Assembly: GCF_000143415.4 (NCBI RefSeq)
Contig: NW_003314265.1
Location: 1,964,777 to 2,028,776 of the forward strand
Direction of reading: 5' to 3'
DNA length: 64,000 nt
DNA from: Selaginella moellendorffii
Taxonomy: Eukaryota > Streptophyta > Lycopodiopsida > Selaginellales > Selaginellaceae
Shown: positions 53,884 to 64,000 of the stretch, in pieces
Layout: each line of letters starts with the position of its first letter
Position numbering within the stretch: position 1 is the stretch's first letter
Notes under the pieces: generated by a model
Databases searched by the model: none
The model's input: the letters and a program-made list of their open reading frames with translations, nothing else
What the model was told of the DNA's origin: nothing
Position numbers and translations under genes: made by a program

Positions 53884-56800
53884 ATGGAGCCGCAGCCTCT
53901 AGACCCGCCGGACATCTCACTGGAGAATCTCTTGAGGCCCATGCTGCCGCCGGGAGCGCCTATTCCAGACTACGATCAGCTCGATTATTCATTCGCAATA
54001 GAGTACTCGGGACCTGTAGGTGATCATCCGGTTCCCAGGGCTGATCCACTGGTTGGATCTCGGGATAGTTCCAGCCAGGTGGATTCGTCGTCGGTTTCCA
54101 AGACGCCAAGGCCCAAGCCGTCTGCGCTACACATAGATACCAGGAAACGAGCTCATTTGGCAGCAGAGAAGCTGATAAGCGAGTCGGGGTCAGCAAGATC
54201 ACCTATCACAGGACTGGTAGAGAAGGACAGCTCGTCTACCACAGGAAGAAGTCCTTTGTCCAACAGTGGGACAAGAGGAAAGGCTGCCTCTAAAGAGAAG
54301 GAGGCCGGCTCGAGTTCCCCGGATTCAAGGCTAGCGTACTCCGGATTGAACTCCCTGTCGCGGAAATCCTCCTCCTCGGAGATTGAAGAGCTGAACGTCC
54401 AGTTTTCCGCGGCAGTGTCAGCTGCGGCCTCTGCACTGCCTTCTCCGTCGGCTTTAAGATCCGTGTCGCTCAGTGAGAACCACAACTTGGAAAACTCGGA
54501 CTTCCATTCCACTCCGCGGTCCATTTCGATGCCAGAGAGGGATAGAGCTGACGGATCTTCGAGGCCTGGCTCGCCATCTGGTGTTACTGCGGTGGAGCCA
54601 GTGGTGGTGGTGACGAAAAAGCGTGAATGCCATCGGTGTCTTAAAAAACACATGTTACAGGAGAAAGAGACGTGCCTCGTCTGCACTGCGAGGTACTGTC
54701 GGAACTGCGTCCTTATTGCAATGGGCTCCATGCCGGAGGGGCGGAAGTGCTTACGGTGCATTGGCCTGCCTATTCATGAATCACGACGACCGTATCTTGG
54801 GAAGCCGTCCAGGCTGCTCAAAAGCATTCTGAGTCCCTTGGAGATCCAGCAGATCATGCGCACAGAGAAGGATTGTTTGGCCAATCAACTACGTCCCGAG
54901 CAGCTTATTGTGAACGGCAGGGCCCTCGCTGCGCCGGAGATGTCCGAGCTATTGAGCTGCAGCAATCCTCCTCCAAAACTTAAGCCCGGCAAATACTGGT
55001 ACGACAAAACCTCTGGACTGTGGGGAAAGGTAAGTTTGCTTTATTACGAACGAAGCTTTCAGAGTACTGAGAAGTTTTTATTCTATGCTGCAACAGGAAG
55101 GTGAAAAGCCAAGCAAGATCGTCACTGCAGAGTTGAAAGTTGGTGGCAACCTTAAGCCGGATGCAAGCCTTGGTACAACGGAGGTCTATATAAATTGTCG
55201 TCAGATCACCAAGTCTGAATTAAAAATGTTGAAGGTAGTTTCTTGTTCTTGCATAGCGCTACAGTAATTTCTACGTTGTTGTTATGATCAGTTGGCAGGA
55301 GTGCAGTGTCCTCCGAGTACTTACCTTTTTCTATCACCCGATGGATCGTATATGGAAGAAGGACAGAACAACTATAAAGGAAACATATGGGAGAAGGTAA
55401 CTCTAAGCGTGCGTATCAATGTGCTCTGAGCGTTATGTTTGTACAGGCTTCCATAAGAGTGATGTATTCTCTGTTCTCATTGCCGACGCCTCGTGGAAGT
55501 GTACGTGCCAACAAACCAAGTGCTCGTGAGCTTTCGGCTAGGTACCCTCCTGCCATTTTGGAGCATAAGAATGTGAGCAAGCTGCTTTTACTGGGTCACG
55601 AGGGCTCTGGCAGGAGTACAATCTTCAAGCAGGTAAAGACCTTTCACGTGAATGAACTCAATACTAAAATTTGTGGTATTTCTCAGGCCAAGTTTCTCTA
55701 CAGAGGTGGTTTCGAGCAGAAGGAACTTGAGAGATACAAGGAAATGATTCAAACGTACATCTACAAGTATCTTGTTATATTGTTAGAAGGTCGCGAGCGT
55801 TTTGAAGATGAAGAAGGTGATGCTTTGTTGAAGATCAAATGTGATCCTCCTGCGACAGGTATGGTGACACTGCAAGTAAGGCCTTATCAATGTATCTTTC
55901 TCAGGCGAAACCTCAAAGAATATGTATTCGATGGATACGCGGTTGAAGAATCTAGCGGACTGGTTCCTTGACATTACAGCTGATGGATCTTTGGAAAGGT
56001 ACTTTCCTGCTGCTACACGAGAGTACGCAGCATCTGTGGAAGAGCTTTGGCGCGATCCTGCTATTCAAGCTACATTCAAGAGGAAGGAGGAACTTCATAA
56101 GCTACCTGATGTTGCCGGAGAATTCCTAGAAAGGGTGAGCATGTGCAGTTTAAATGGTGAAGGACTTAAATTCTTTGTTTTCAGGTCGTGGAGCTCTCAA
56201 GCAATGAGTACGAGCCTGTGGATCACGATATCTTATATGCAGAAGGCTTGACCCAAGGTTCCGGACTTGCAGAGATAGAATTTGGTTTACCCGATCGGGA
56301 GCAGACTTCAGGTGCAATGCATGACACAGTGGATTACTCTCCTACGGGAAGGTTAGCCAATTAACTTCTTTTGCTTTCTCGCGCGTCTTGACTTGAAACA
56401 TCACGCAGGTACCAGCTTATACGAGTGGGTGGTATCGGTCTTAAAGAAGGAAAGAAATGGCTGGGAATGTTCGAGGACGTTCGAGCGGTTGTCTTTACTG
56501 TGGCACTCAGCGAATTCGATCAATTATGGATAGACAGCGATGGCGTTGCCCGAAACAAACTTCTTATAAGCAAGGAGCTTTTTCAGGACATTGTGGCACG
56601 CCCCTGCTTCAAGGGAACCCCCTTCATTCTCTTTCTCAACAAGTACGACAAGTTTGAAGAGAAGATCATGAAAGGCGTTCCACTCACGACGTGTGACTGG
56701 TTTTCCGACTTCAGCCCCGTTGGTGTTCCTCACTCTACCCAAGCTCAACAGGCCTACACATACGTTGTCCACAAGTTCAAGAAGCTCGTCGGTGACCGCA

Positions 56801-57003
56801 AGCTCTACACCTTCCAGCTGAACGCTCTCGAGCGGAACTTGGTGGCCTCGGCATTCCAGTACGTGAAACACATACTCAAGCACGAAGAGAGCAAGGCGGC
56901 CGGCTGGATGGCACTCCCAGAGGACTCTTCCTATTGCACAGACTTGAGCTCATACTCGCTGCATTCCGCGAGGCAAGAGAATGGCAACTCCTGGGACAGG
57001 TGA
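53884..57003 (+). CDS. XLG: Extra-large guanine nucleotide-binding protein alpha subunit
   Basis: This plant-specific G-alpha variant has a long N-terminal extension and signals at the plasma membrane and nucleus with G-beta-gamma in immunity and growth. Eight exons: 53884-55029, 55097-55234, 55292-55396, 55447-55632, 55687-55858, 55905-56134, 56185-56351 and 56410-57003. The start MEPQPLDPPDISLENLLRPM leads to YSFAIEYSGP, the conserved XLG N-terminal phrase. Near residues 245-290 is the Cys-rich region (CHRCLKKHML, CLVC, CRNC, KCLRC). The G-alpha domain has an unorthodox P-loop GHEGSGRST (Arg for the usual Lys). The switch II has no DVGGQ glutamine (VGGIGLKEGKKW). NKYD at 56638-56649 is a proper G4 motif. 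These departures are typical of XLGs. Confidence 0.93.
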
Positions 57004-57481
57004 GCCTTTGGATGTTGCGGTTTGAGCTATCATTTTATTCTAATCCGGCTGCCACTACAGAAGTGCAAGATATGGTACATATGTTTCATAATTTGCAGAG
57101 TTTTAGAAACGCGCAGTGACAAGTACGCGAATTTTTGCTGTGCTCTTCCCCTCTTTTTTTCTTCTGGCTCATTAGTTCCCGATCCATCTCGGCTGCTAAA
57201 GTCAGACATTTTGGATATGAATTCATTTGTTTCTTGAGGCCATAATGGAAACTTGTGAGGCGGACAGACTTCGACACCAAAGGATAGCATGTGGTGGGTC
57301 GCGAAATGGTACGGTGTTTCTTTTGTTGGAATTGATTCATTCAAGTCTCATTGTTCTTTCTTCCTTTTGTGTTTCTTTTTTCTCAGAGAGCGACCAGAAA
57401 GTCTGGCAGTGGTGCTGTGTGGTGTGTGGTGCTTTTGCTTTGCACAAACAACACCCAAAGTGCCAAAGTGGAGATTTAGAC
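57004..57481. other. 3' flank of XLG
   Basis: T-rich, with no supported gene. Confidence 0.4.
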
Positions 57482-58263
57482 ATGTCTAAGCGCGAGAAAA
57501 AAATGATGAACAGTGGTGCGTGCGTGCAAGCAGACTCATTCTACTGGCCAGAAGAACTCATCACATTCCATTAGCTGTGATCACGAAAGGTGAGGCCCGA
57601 CTTTTCAAACGATTCCAAAGCTTTTTCATCAATCTTATTCAATCCTTTGATGGTCCAGGTGATATTAAACACTTTGCTCGGTCGGGCCTGACTGGATATT
57701 CTCTTCTCCAGATCCGAATGTTAAAAGTACTGGCCAGTCACGGGAGGCTTGTGAGCGGCACAACACACTCGTTGCAGGCTGGAGACTACTGTACCGCGAG
57801 AAGATAAAAGGTAAGAGGAGCTTTAGGCTTTGTTAGGTAGACCACTGATCCAGCACGCCATTACAGGGAGAGGCTATAGGCATCGCAGAGTGACAAGAGG
57901 ATCTTTGTAGCCGAGCTCTTGTCACGACGCTTCTTTTGGATCTCCAGTGCAGGAACAAAGCTATAGAAAAATCAAATCGCGAGGTTAGAGCTTCCTGTAT
58001 CTTAAAATCCTACATTGCTAACAGTTCTATTCTCACTGTGACATAGGCAGGCCTGCCATCACGCGAAAAGGGAGCCGTGCTTAACAGAAACTCCGTAAGA
58101 AAGCCCATCGCTTTCACTGCAACAGAACCAAGCAAGGAACGCTCCTTTTCTCGTTTCCTCGGACGGTAAGCCTTTGCAAAATCGATTTTTACGTGATCAC
58201 GTACTACAATGTTTGGTGTTGCAGAGGTTCTCCCAGAGTTCTCAGTGGGGACCAAGTGTAAGT
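57482..58263 (+). CDS. Possible small multi-exon gene(s), unrecognised
   Basis: Two groups of spliceable segments stand out. (1) ATG at 57482 (MSKREKKMMNS); a segment AVITK ending at a GTGAGG donor near 57588; then, after a 71-nt stretch ending GGTCCAG, GDIKHFARSGLTGYSLLQI and RMLKVLASHGRLVSG to a TAA near 57807. (2) NKAIEKSNRE (ending about 58001), then AGLPSREKGAVLNRNSVRKP from 58048, then after a GTAAGC...TTGCAG intron at about 58168-58223, GSPRVLSGDQV and a stop at about 58262. Segments within each group join in phase with normal signals. I do not recognise either product, and one segment would be a 15-nt micro-exon. A minus-strand frame over 58010-58255 competes. Treat as tentative. Confidence 0.25.
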
Positions 58264-59284
58264 TAAGTTACGGCCGCTTTATAGTTATGAGCGATACAAG
58301 GAGACAAGCTCTTGCCACCCGGGACACACAGTGCCAAGGGAATTGTTTGCTTGCGACGAAGTACTCGACTTTATAAAAACTCGGCAGAGCGGCTCTCTGG
58401 ATCGCGGCGAGTGACGAGTGATGGATCAACCGCCCAGCCATTCTCTTGTATCCATCCATACAGCTTGGATCTTAGCTTGTCCGAGAGCCAAGAACACGTA
58501 AGGACTATACGCTTCCAAGATATGGAGGAGATAAAAAAACGATAACGCGGCGTGGAGGTTTTTAAAACCATGTAACTAGAATCGTGGGATTCGATCACAC
58601 AATATAATCGGTCGTGGTTGGACGAAATTCCGCCAAGTTTGGCGTAGCGCCGCCAAAGTGGGGTCCTGCTGAAATAGTTAGCAGTAGTAGTAGCATGACG
58701 CCGCGCCTCCCCATTCACATGCTCGTACTGGAATGGCTCTTTCCTAGGGTTCTAATCCACGCATCTATGACAAAGATATGGCGCCCAGACGCGACGGCGA
58801 TGGCGGCCTCGATCGCTCTCGTGGTTAGGCTGCCTACCATGCACTGCCCGTAACGGAGCGCGCGGTCGGAATCGCATTGTCCCCAGGTATCAGCTCGAAA
58901 TTTCGTCACAGGGGACGGAAATGCGAGCGATTTCTGGGAGATTTCAATGGATCATCGTCTCCCTCTCGCGGTCGATCGGATTCTTGGAGCTCCTAGGCTA
59001 GGTTTCTAGAGGCGCTGACCGCTCGGGTACTTTTCCAAGATACAGGTCCAAAGTGGAAGAAGTATGTTGGGCCTACAAGGGGATTGCGCTTGCGTTTCCG
59101 TCCGAGCACGGGGATCCGAGCAGATAGATAGTGGATTTTGGTGAGGGAAGCAGCGGGCAGGGGCATCAGGAAAAAGTCTTCCTTGGAGAGAAATCTCTCC
59201 TCCCTTTCTCTCTCTCTCTCCTTCTCCCCTTCTTCTTCTCCTCCCCCTTCTTCGTCTCTCTCGGGGGACGTTGCATCGGAGGAG
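58264..59284. other. Intergenic region and 5' leader of the kinase-like gene
   Basis: No gene is supported. A pyrimidine-rich CTCTCTCTC tract at 59205-59235 lies in the probable leader. An in-frame ATG at 59138 could extend the kinase-like protein by 49 residues. Confidence 0.4.
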
Positions 59285-62200
59285 ATGCTGAGGAAGGCCT
59301 CCTCCAAATTAGATCTGGCTCGTCCTCCTGGAGGAGGAGCTGCCAGGCACCGGCTCGACTTCGACAGGCCCAAGCCTTTCCCGATGAGCTTTGGGCTCAT
59401 GGGCGCTGCTGTCGGGGACAAGGCCAAGACGAAGAAGATCGCCCCCTCCTCGAGGAGCAATTTGATCGCGAGGCCCGAGAGCTTCCGGCAACTTGCTGCC
59501 GAGGTGATTGTGGTGGCAATTGACGGGAGCAAGAGCATCACGAGGCATGCTCTTGAGTGGGCTCTATCGAATGTGGTCCAGCCCGGGGATAGGATCATCC
59601 TGCTAGCGCTGCTTCCTTCCAGCTCCGGTAAGCGTTTCAAGCGTTTTTTTCTTTCTTCTTCTTCTTTTTTCTCGTATTCTGGCCGGTGATTGCTTAACTG
59701 GTTTGGGTTGTTTCTAGGATGGAAGTTTTGGAAATTTGCGAAATTCGCCCGCGATTCTTCGACGAAGGACAAGATCCGGCAGGAGGAAACGCGGAAGTCT
59801 TGCCAGTGTATGATGGAGCAGCTTCAAAGCCTTTTTGATGCGAAGAAGGTGAGTACTTCACGATTCCGTTATAAGCTTTTCTATACCGACGGGATCGATT
59901 GCGACAGGTACAAACGACCGTGAAGATTTATCCTTCGGCAGAGAAAGGAGCAACGACGATCGAAGCGAAGAAACTTCAGGCTACATGGGTTGTACTTGAC
60001 AGGTACGTTACTCGAAAGTTTTTCCGTTTTTCTACGTAGATTTACGGTGGAAATTTTCTTTTTCAGGCACTTGAAGAAGGAAGAAAAGAGGTGCTCAGAC
60101 AACTTACAGTGCAATTTGGTCATTGTGGATCGCTACAATCCCAAGATACTCCGGCTCAATCTCAAGCAATCTCCAGAAGCGACGCCATTAGAAAAGGCCG
60201 CAGTTCCACCACCGTTGGCAAAGCAGGCTGAAACTCCCGCAAGCAGTCCCGATGTAGGAACGCCTTTCACATCTACCAGCAGAGGAAATTCATCATGCTC
60301 CGAGTCCAGCACCTCCCCATTCTCAGGCACAGAACCTGGCAGCTATCAAACGACTACTCCTGAAAGCTTTGGTGTGACCATCGAGGACGTACGTCGTCCG
60401 GAATATGGTGCGTCAGAATCCGATAGCGACGACCCGACGGTTGTCCCAAGACGGTGGAGAAACTCATCCAGGAATCTCTCGACTAAGGACCACTCCAAGA
60501 ACAAAGAATACAAGGAGGCACGACAAGCTGAAGGTACTTCCACTTGTGTTTGTGTGAATCATGCTAATTAGGACTCCTTCAGGTAAGAGAAGCAGCACAC
60601 CAGTTCAAAGAGCAAGAATCAGTCCAATCAAGCAACGGATTTCTTCAGATTCCCGGTTGTCTACAAGTATGAGAGAGGGCGGCTCCAGGCAAAGCTTGAA
60701 AACTATTCTGAACCCTGCCGCTCCGCGATTAAGCAGCAGTGGTACTGCTCCGAAGCTAGCGCTGTCTGATTTGCTCACATCCTGCAAGCTCAGCTCAGAA
60801 CTGGACGAGAGAAACAACCGGCCAAATTGCGAAGAAGCCACAAGCATAAGAAGAGCTGTGTCTTTGACGACACACTCTCCGTTGGAGCCACCACCTCTGT
60901 GCTCGATCTGCCAGCACAAAGCACCTGTCTTCGGCCGACCTCCCAGAGAGTTCACGTTCGAAGAGCTCGAGCTCGCCACAGGTGGTTTCTCCCAGGCAAA
61001 CTTTCTGGCGGAAGGTGGCTTTGGCTCGGTGCACAGAGGCGTTCTTCCTGAAGGCCAAGTCGTTGCGGTTAAGCAGCACAAGCTCGCGAGCTCGCAAGGC
61101 GACGTCGAATTCTGTTCAGAGGTTGAGGTTTTGAGCTGTGCTCAACACCGAAACGTTGTCATGCTTATCGGCTACTGCATGGAGGACAGCAGGCGTCTTT
61201 TGGTCTACGAGTTTATATGCAATAATTCTTTGGATGCTCATCTTTACGGTAAGTTCTTCTGTTTTGTTTTTTTCCTTTTGCTAACGATGCCAAGTTCCTG
61301 CAGGTAAAACCATGGATCCACTGGAGTGGAAATACAGACAAAGGGTTGCTATCGGTGCTGCTCGAGGATTACGGTATCTGCACGAGGAATGCCGGGTCGG
61401 CTGCATAGTTCACAGAGACATGCGTCCTAACAACATTCTTCTAACACATGACTACGAACCTATGGTAAGTTACATTGTTATGAAAGAGCACGCGTGATGT
61501 TCCGGTTTTGTTCCAGGTTGGTGATTTTGGTCTAGCTAGATGGCAACCAGATGGAGAACTTGGAGTTGAAACCCGCGTTATTGGCACCTTCGGGTAAGGT
61601 TTTAAAATCGTTACGTGAAACAAAACTTAGCTATGGTATGGACTCTGCTCTGTCAGGTATTTAGCACCTGAATATACTCAAAGTGGTCAGATCACAGAAA
61701 AGGCAGACGTTTACTCGTTTGGAATAGTGCTCTTGGAGCTTGTAACTGGCCGCAAGGCCATCGACATTTCGCGTCCAAAGGGTCAGCAATGCCTCACGGA
61801 ATGGGTAAGTTCTTGAGCTGGTCTCTCACAGCCTTTCTCTAATATGTTCGTGTGATTTGTTCTAGGCTCGTCCATTGTTGAGAAAACGAGTCTACCGGGA
61901 GCTAGTCGACCCCAAACTTTGCGGCGAGTTTGAGAAGGACGAGGTGACCTGTATGCTCCATGCTGCTTTCCTGTGCATATCACGGGATCCAAACACACGG
62001 CCACGGATGTCCCAGGTATGGTTTGTTTTCCATTCGCATCTAGCATCAACTTCGAGCGAGTTCTCACGACACAAACGAAAACGAAACAGGTTCTTCGGAT
62101 TCTCGAGGGCGAGATGATAATCGACCCGGCTCCAGCCTCATCTCTCAGCGACGAAGATATCCCTTCCAGGCCAGTGAGCGAGCCGACGCGGCGGTCGACG

Positions 62201-62386
62201 AGCGCCATCTCCAGCCGGAAGAACAGGTACATTCCCAGCAGCGTCGGCCACTACAGCTCGGGAGCTGCCAAGGAAGATGGAGCTCTCGCAAGGCCAAACT
62301 CTGGCAACTTGACACTAGAAGAGCTCAAGGCTGCGTATCGACACAAGCTCGGTCATCGCAGGCTCTCCCTGGGCGATGCTTTGTAA
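59285..62386 (+). CDS. Cytoplasmic receptor-like kinase family protein, USP-like N-terminus, probable pseudokinase
   Basis: Ten exons (59285-59627, 59718-59848, 59908-60002, 60067-60533, 60583-61248, 61304-61464, 61517-61593, 61657-61804, 61866-62015 and 62090-62386) give 844 residues. Residues about 73-180 look like a universal-stress-protein fold ([37 protein letters not shown]). A Ser-rich linker is followed by [18 protein letters not shown]. The kinase domain is at about 470-740: [20 protein letters not shown], the catalytic loop [19 protein letters not shown] and GTFGYLAPEY. The loop has Arg where active kinases have Lys (HRDxK), while HRD Asp, DFG and the VAVK Lys remain. Arabidopsis relatives (At3g13690 group) share this loop as I recall, and Selaginella members are named inactive kinases. 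There is no membrane segment. The start could also be at 59138. Confidence 0.9.
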
Positions 62387-62574
62387 CATAGCATTGTGAT
62401 TTTGCGCTTATATTCTATGTAAATTGCGAAGAGATGATTTTGTTAGTATTCTTTTTCGGCGGTCCAGATTATGTTCTTTCTTGTTTTTGACGGTTGGGAT
62501 CTGCTGACGATGCTGCCACGTTGGCACAAAAGAATTTTCTGACACGTGGCAGGATTCTCTAGGGTTTATCGGCA
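62387..62574 (+). promoter_or_regulatory. Promoter region of DEP1
   Basis: This 188-bp spacer has a CACGTG G-box at 62543-62548 (GACACGTGGC) and a telo-box-like TAGGGTTTA at about 62560-62568, both within 35 bp of the start codon. A GCCACGTTGGCA half-palindrome lies at 62515-62526. Confidence 0.45.
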
Positions 62575-64000
62575 ATGGGGACAGTGGTGGAGAGCGCCAC
62601 TGAGCAAGCGAAGACGCTCGTGGCGGCGCTGTGCAGGCAGTTCTATGGCCTCGGCTGGGTGTCTGGAACTGGCGGAGGTGTTACTCTCAAGGTGGAGGAT
62701 CCGCAGCTCCCCATGGCCGATCGCTTGATCGTCATGGCTCCCTCAGGTAAAATTTCTGCGATGCGATGCGAGCATTGTGATCTTGGGATTCGTTTCGATC
62801 TCCCAGGAGTCCAGAAGGAAAAGATGAATGCGGAGGATATGTATGTGCTGGATAAGAATGGGGCCGTCCTCTCCACACCACTGCCATTGCCTCCTCCTCA
62901 CAAGCCGCCCAAATGCACGGACTGTGCTCCTCTTTTCATGAAGGTTCTAAAGCTTCTTCTTTTACTTTTTTTTTTATTCTTTCTTCTCATGAGACTTGGA
63001 TTCGTGACTTAGGCGTACACGATGAGGAATGCTGGAGCTGTGATTCACAGCCATGGAATGGAGAGCTGTCTCGTGACCATGATCGATCCCGGTGCCAAAG
63101 AGTTTCGGGTAATACTTTTCTTTTTCTCTTTTTATTCATTTGAGCTCCATCTCGTGTGGCTGCTGTAGATCACTCACATGGAGATGATCAAAGGAATCAA
63201 AGGGCATGGTTACTACGACGAGCTTGTAGTCCCGATCATTGAAAACTCTGCGTATGAATACGAGCTCACGGACTCCTTAGCAGCAGCCGTGAGTAAAAGC
63301 TCGTTCGTTTCTCACTGTTGTCTTTCTGATTCGTGTTTTGCTGGAAGATTGCCGCTTATCCACGAACGACGGCGGTGTTAGTGAGAAACCATGGGATTTA
63401 CGTCTGGGGTGACTCGTGGATCAGTGCTAAAACTCAGGTGATAGTATTTTTGCCAGCTTGACTCTTAATCTTTTGCGAAACAGGCAGAATGCTACCATTA
63501 TCTTTTTGACGCCGCACTTAAGCTTCGCCAGTTTGGCCTCGACCATACAAACCCCTTGCATGGACCAGTGAAGAAACTCAGCCTTGCAGCTCCAAAGAAA
63601 AACTATCCCGTAAGAAATACTGTCCATTTATGCGGCTTTTATCAAATGTTTTTCTTCTGCTTTGCAGCGTGTGATTTTACTTGATATTGAAGGCACCACC
63701 ACTCCCATATCGTTCGTGACGGACGTTTTGTTTCCCTATGCGCGTGACAATGTGGGAAAACACCTCTCAGCCACTTACGATTCGAAGGAGACTCAAGATG
63801 ATCTAGAACTTCTCAGGCAACAGGCAAGATTTCAATGGTTTTGGTGGCAGCAGAAATCAAGCTCTCGTGTTATGACAAGCAGGCTTCTAAAGACACGAAG
63901 GAGGGAAACGTGCAAGCGCAGCTCATTCCTCCAAGTGATGCTCCTAAGGACGAAGTCATTGCGGCAGCGGAGCGTAACGTTCTCGCCATGATTGCTGCCG
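62575..64000 (+). CDS. DEP1: Methylthioribulose-1-phosphate dehydratase / enolase-phosphatase E1 fusion, 3' end beyond window
   Basis: This bifunctional enzyme of the methionine salvage (Yang) cycle dehydrates MTRu-1-P and then enolises and dephosphorylates the product. Exons: 62575-62746, 62807-62943, 63013-63108, 63169-63288, 63348-63437, 63484-63609, 63668-63823 and 63883->64000. The N-terminal MtnB/aldolase-II domain shows [15 protein letters not shown], the zinc-site IHSHGME and [10 protein letters not shown]. The C-terminal MtnC/HAD domain starts [16 protein letters not shown], with the DxExT nucleophile motif. The intron after exon 7 has a GC donor (CAG|GCAAG) and a normal AG. Splicing there gives [16 protein letters not shown], in line with the family; reading through would shift frame. 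The fusion order is that of plants. Confidence 0.94.

Overview
The window is plant nuclear DNA, most likely from a lycophyte of the Selaginella moellendorffii type. The support is very short GT-AG introns (about 50-75 nt), small intergenic spaces, an intron-less PPR gene, plastid-targeted proteins, an extra-large G protein and a Roco (LRR-Roc-COR) gene. The species call is inference; no search was run.

Left gene block (1-11005). Intact single-copy-type genes: APE2 (minus, runs off the left edge), plastid release factor 2 PrfB (minus), a plastid DUF1499 protein (plus, divergent from PrfB across 69 bp), splicing factor PRP18 (plus), a JINGUBANG-like WD40 gene (plus), ribosomal protein eL37 (minus) and a second JINGUBANG-like WD40 gene (minus).

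Duplicated and broken block (about 11430-45700). A mosaic of PrfB, APE2, germin-like, Roco and CDKG sequence occurs twice in the same orientation. Unit 1 is about 11430-20250 and unit 2 about 20255-45700. Both carry PrfB-APE2 inverted relative to the intact genes at 1-3969. In unit 1 the Roco gene (14569-18388) is open and looks functional. In unit 2 the Roco copy has lost its GTPase domain and is spread over 22 kb by insertions. A Ty1/copia element (39378-43961) sits in its LRR part and a Ty3/gypsy element with a chromodomain-like tail (23634-38155) in its C-terminal part. The gypsy element carries a second LTR element (24637-34229, minus strand, apparently non-coding). That element carries a solo LTR of its own family (29819-31622) and, inside its left LTR, a 596-bp Cassandra-type miniature element (26116-26711) whose LTRs contain 5S rRNA-derived sequence.

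Right gene block (46312-64000). RAD50 (minus, with a 213-nt assembly gap) shares an 82-bp divergent promoter holding E2F-like and telo-box motifs with a PPR gene (plus). Then follow an extra-large G protein alpha subunit (XLG), a possible small unrecognised gene, a USP-like plus protein-kinase-like gene with an HRDxR catalytic loop, and the methionine-salvage gene DEP1, which has a GC-AG intron and runs off the right edge.

Exon boundaries were set by eye from GT/AG signals, reading-frame continuity and family knowledge. They should be good to a few bases unless stated otherwise.
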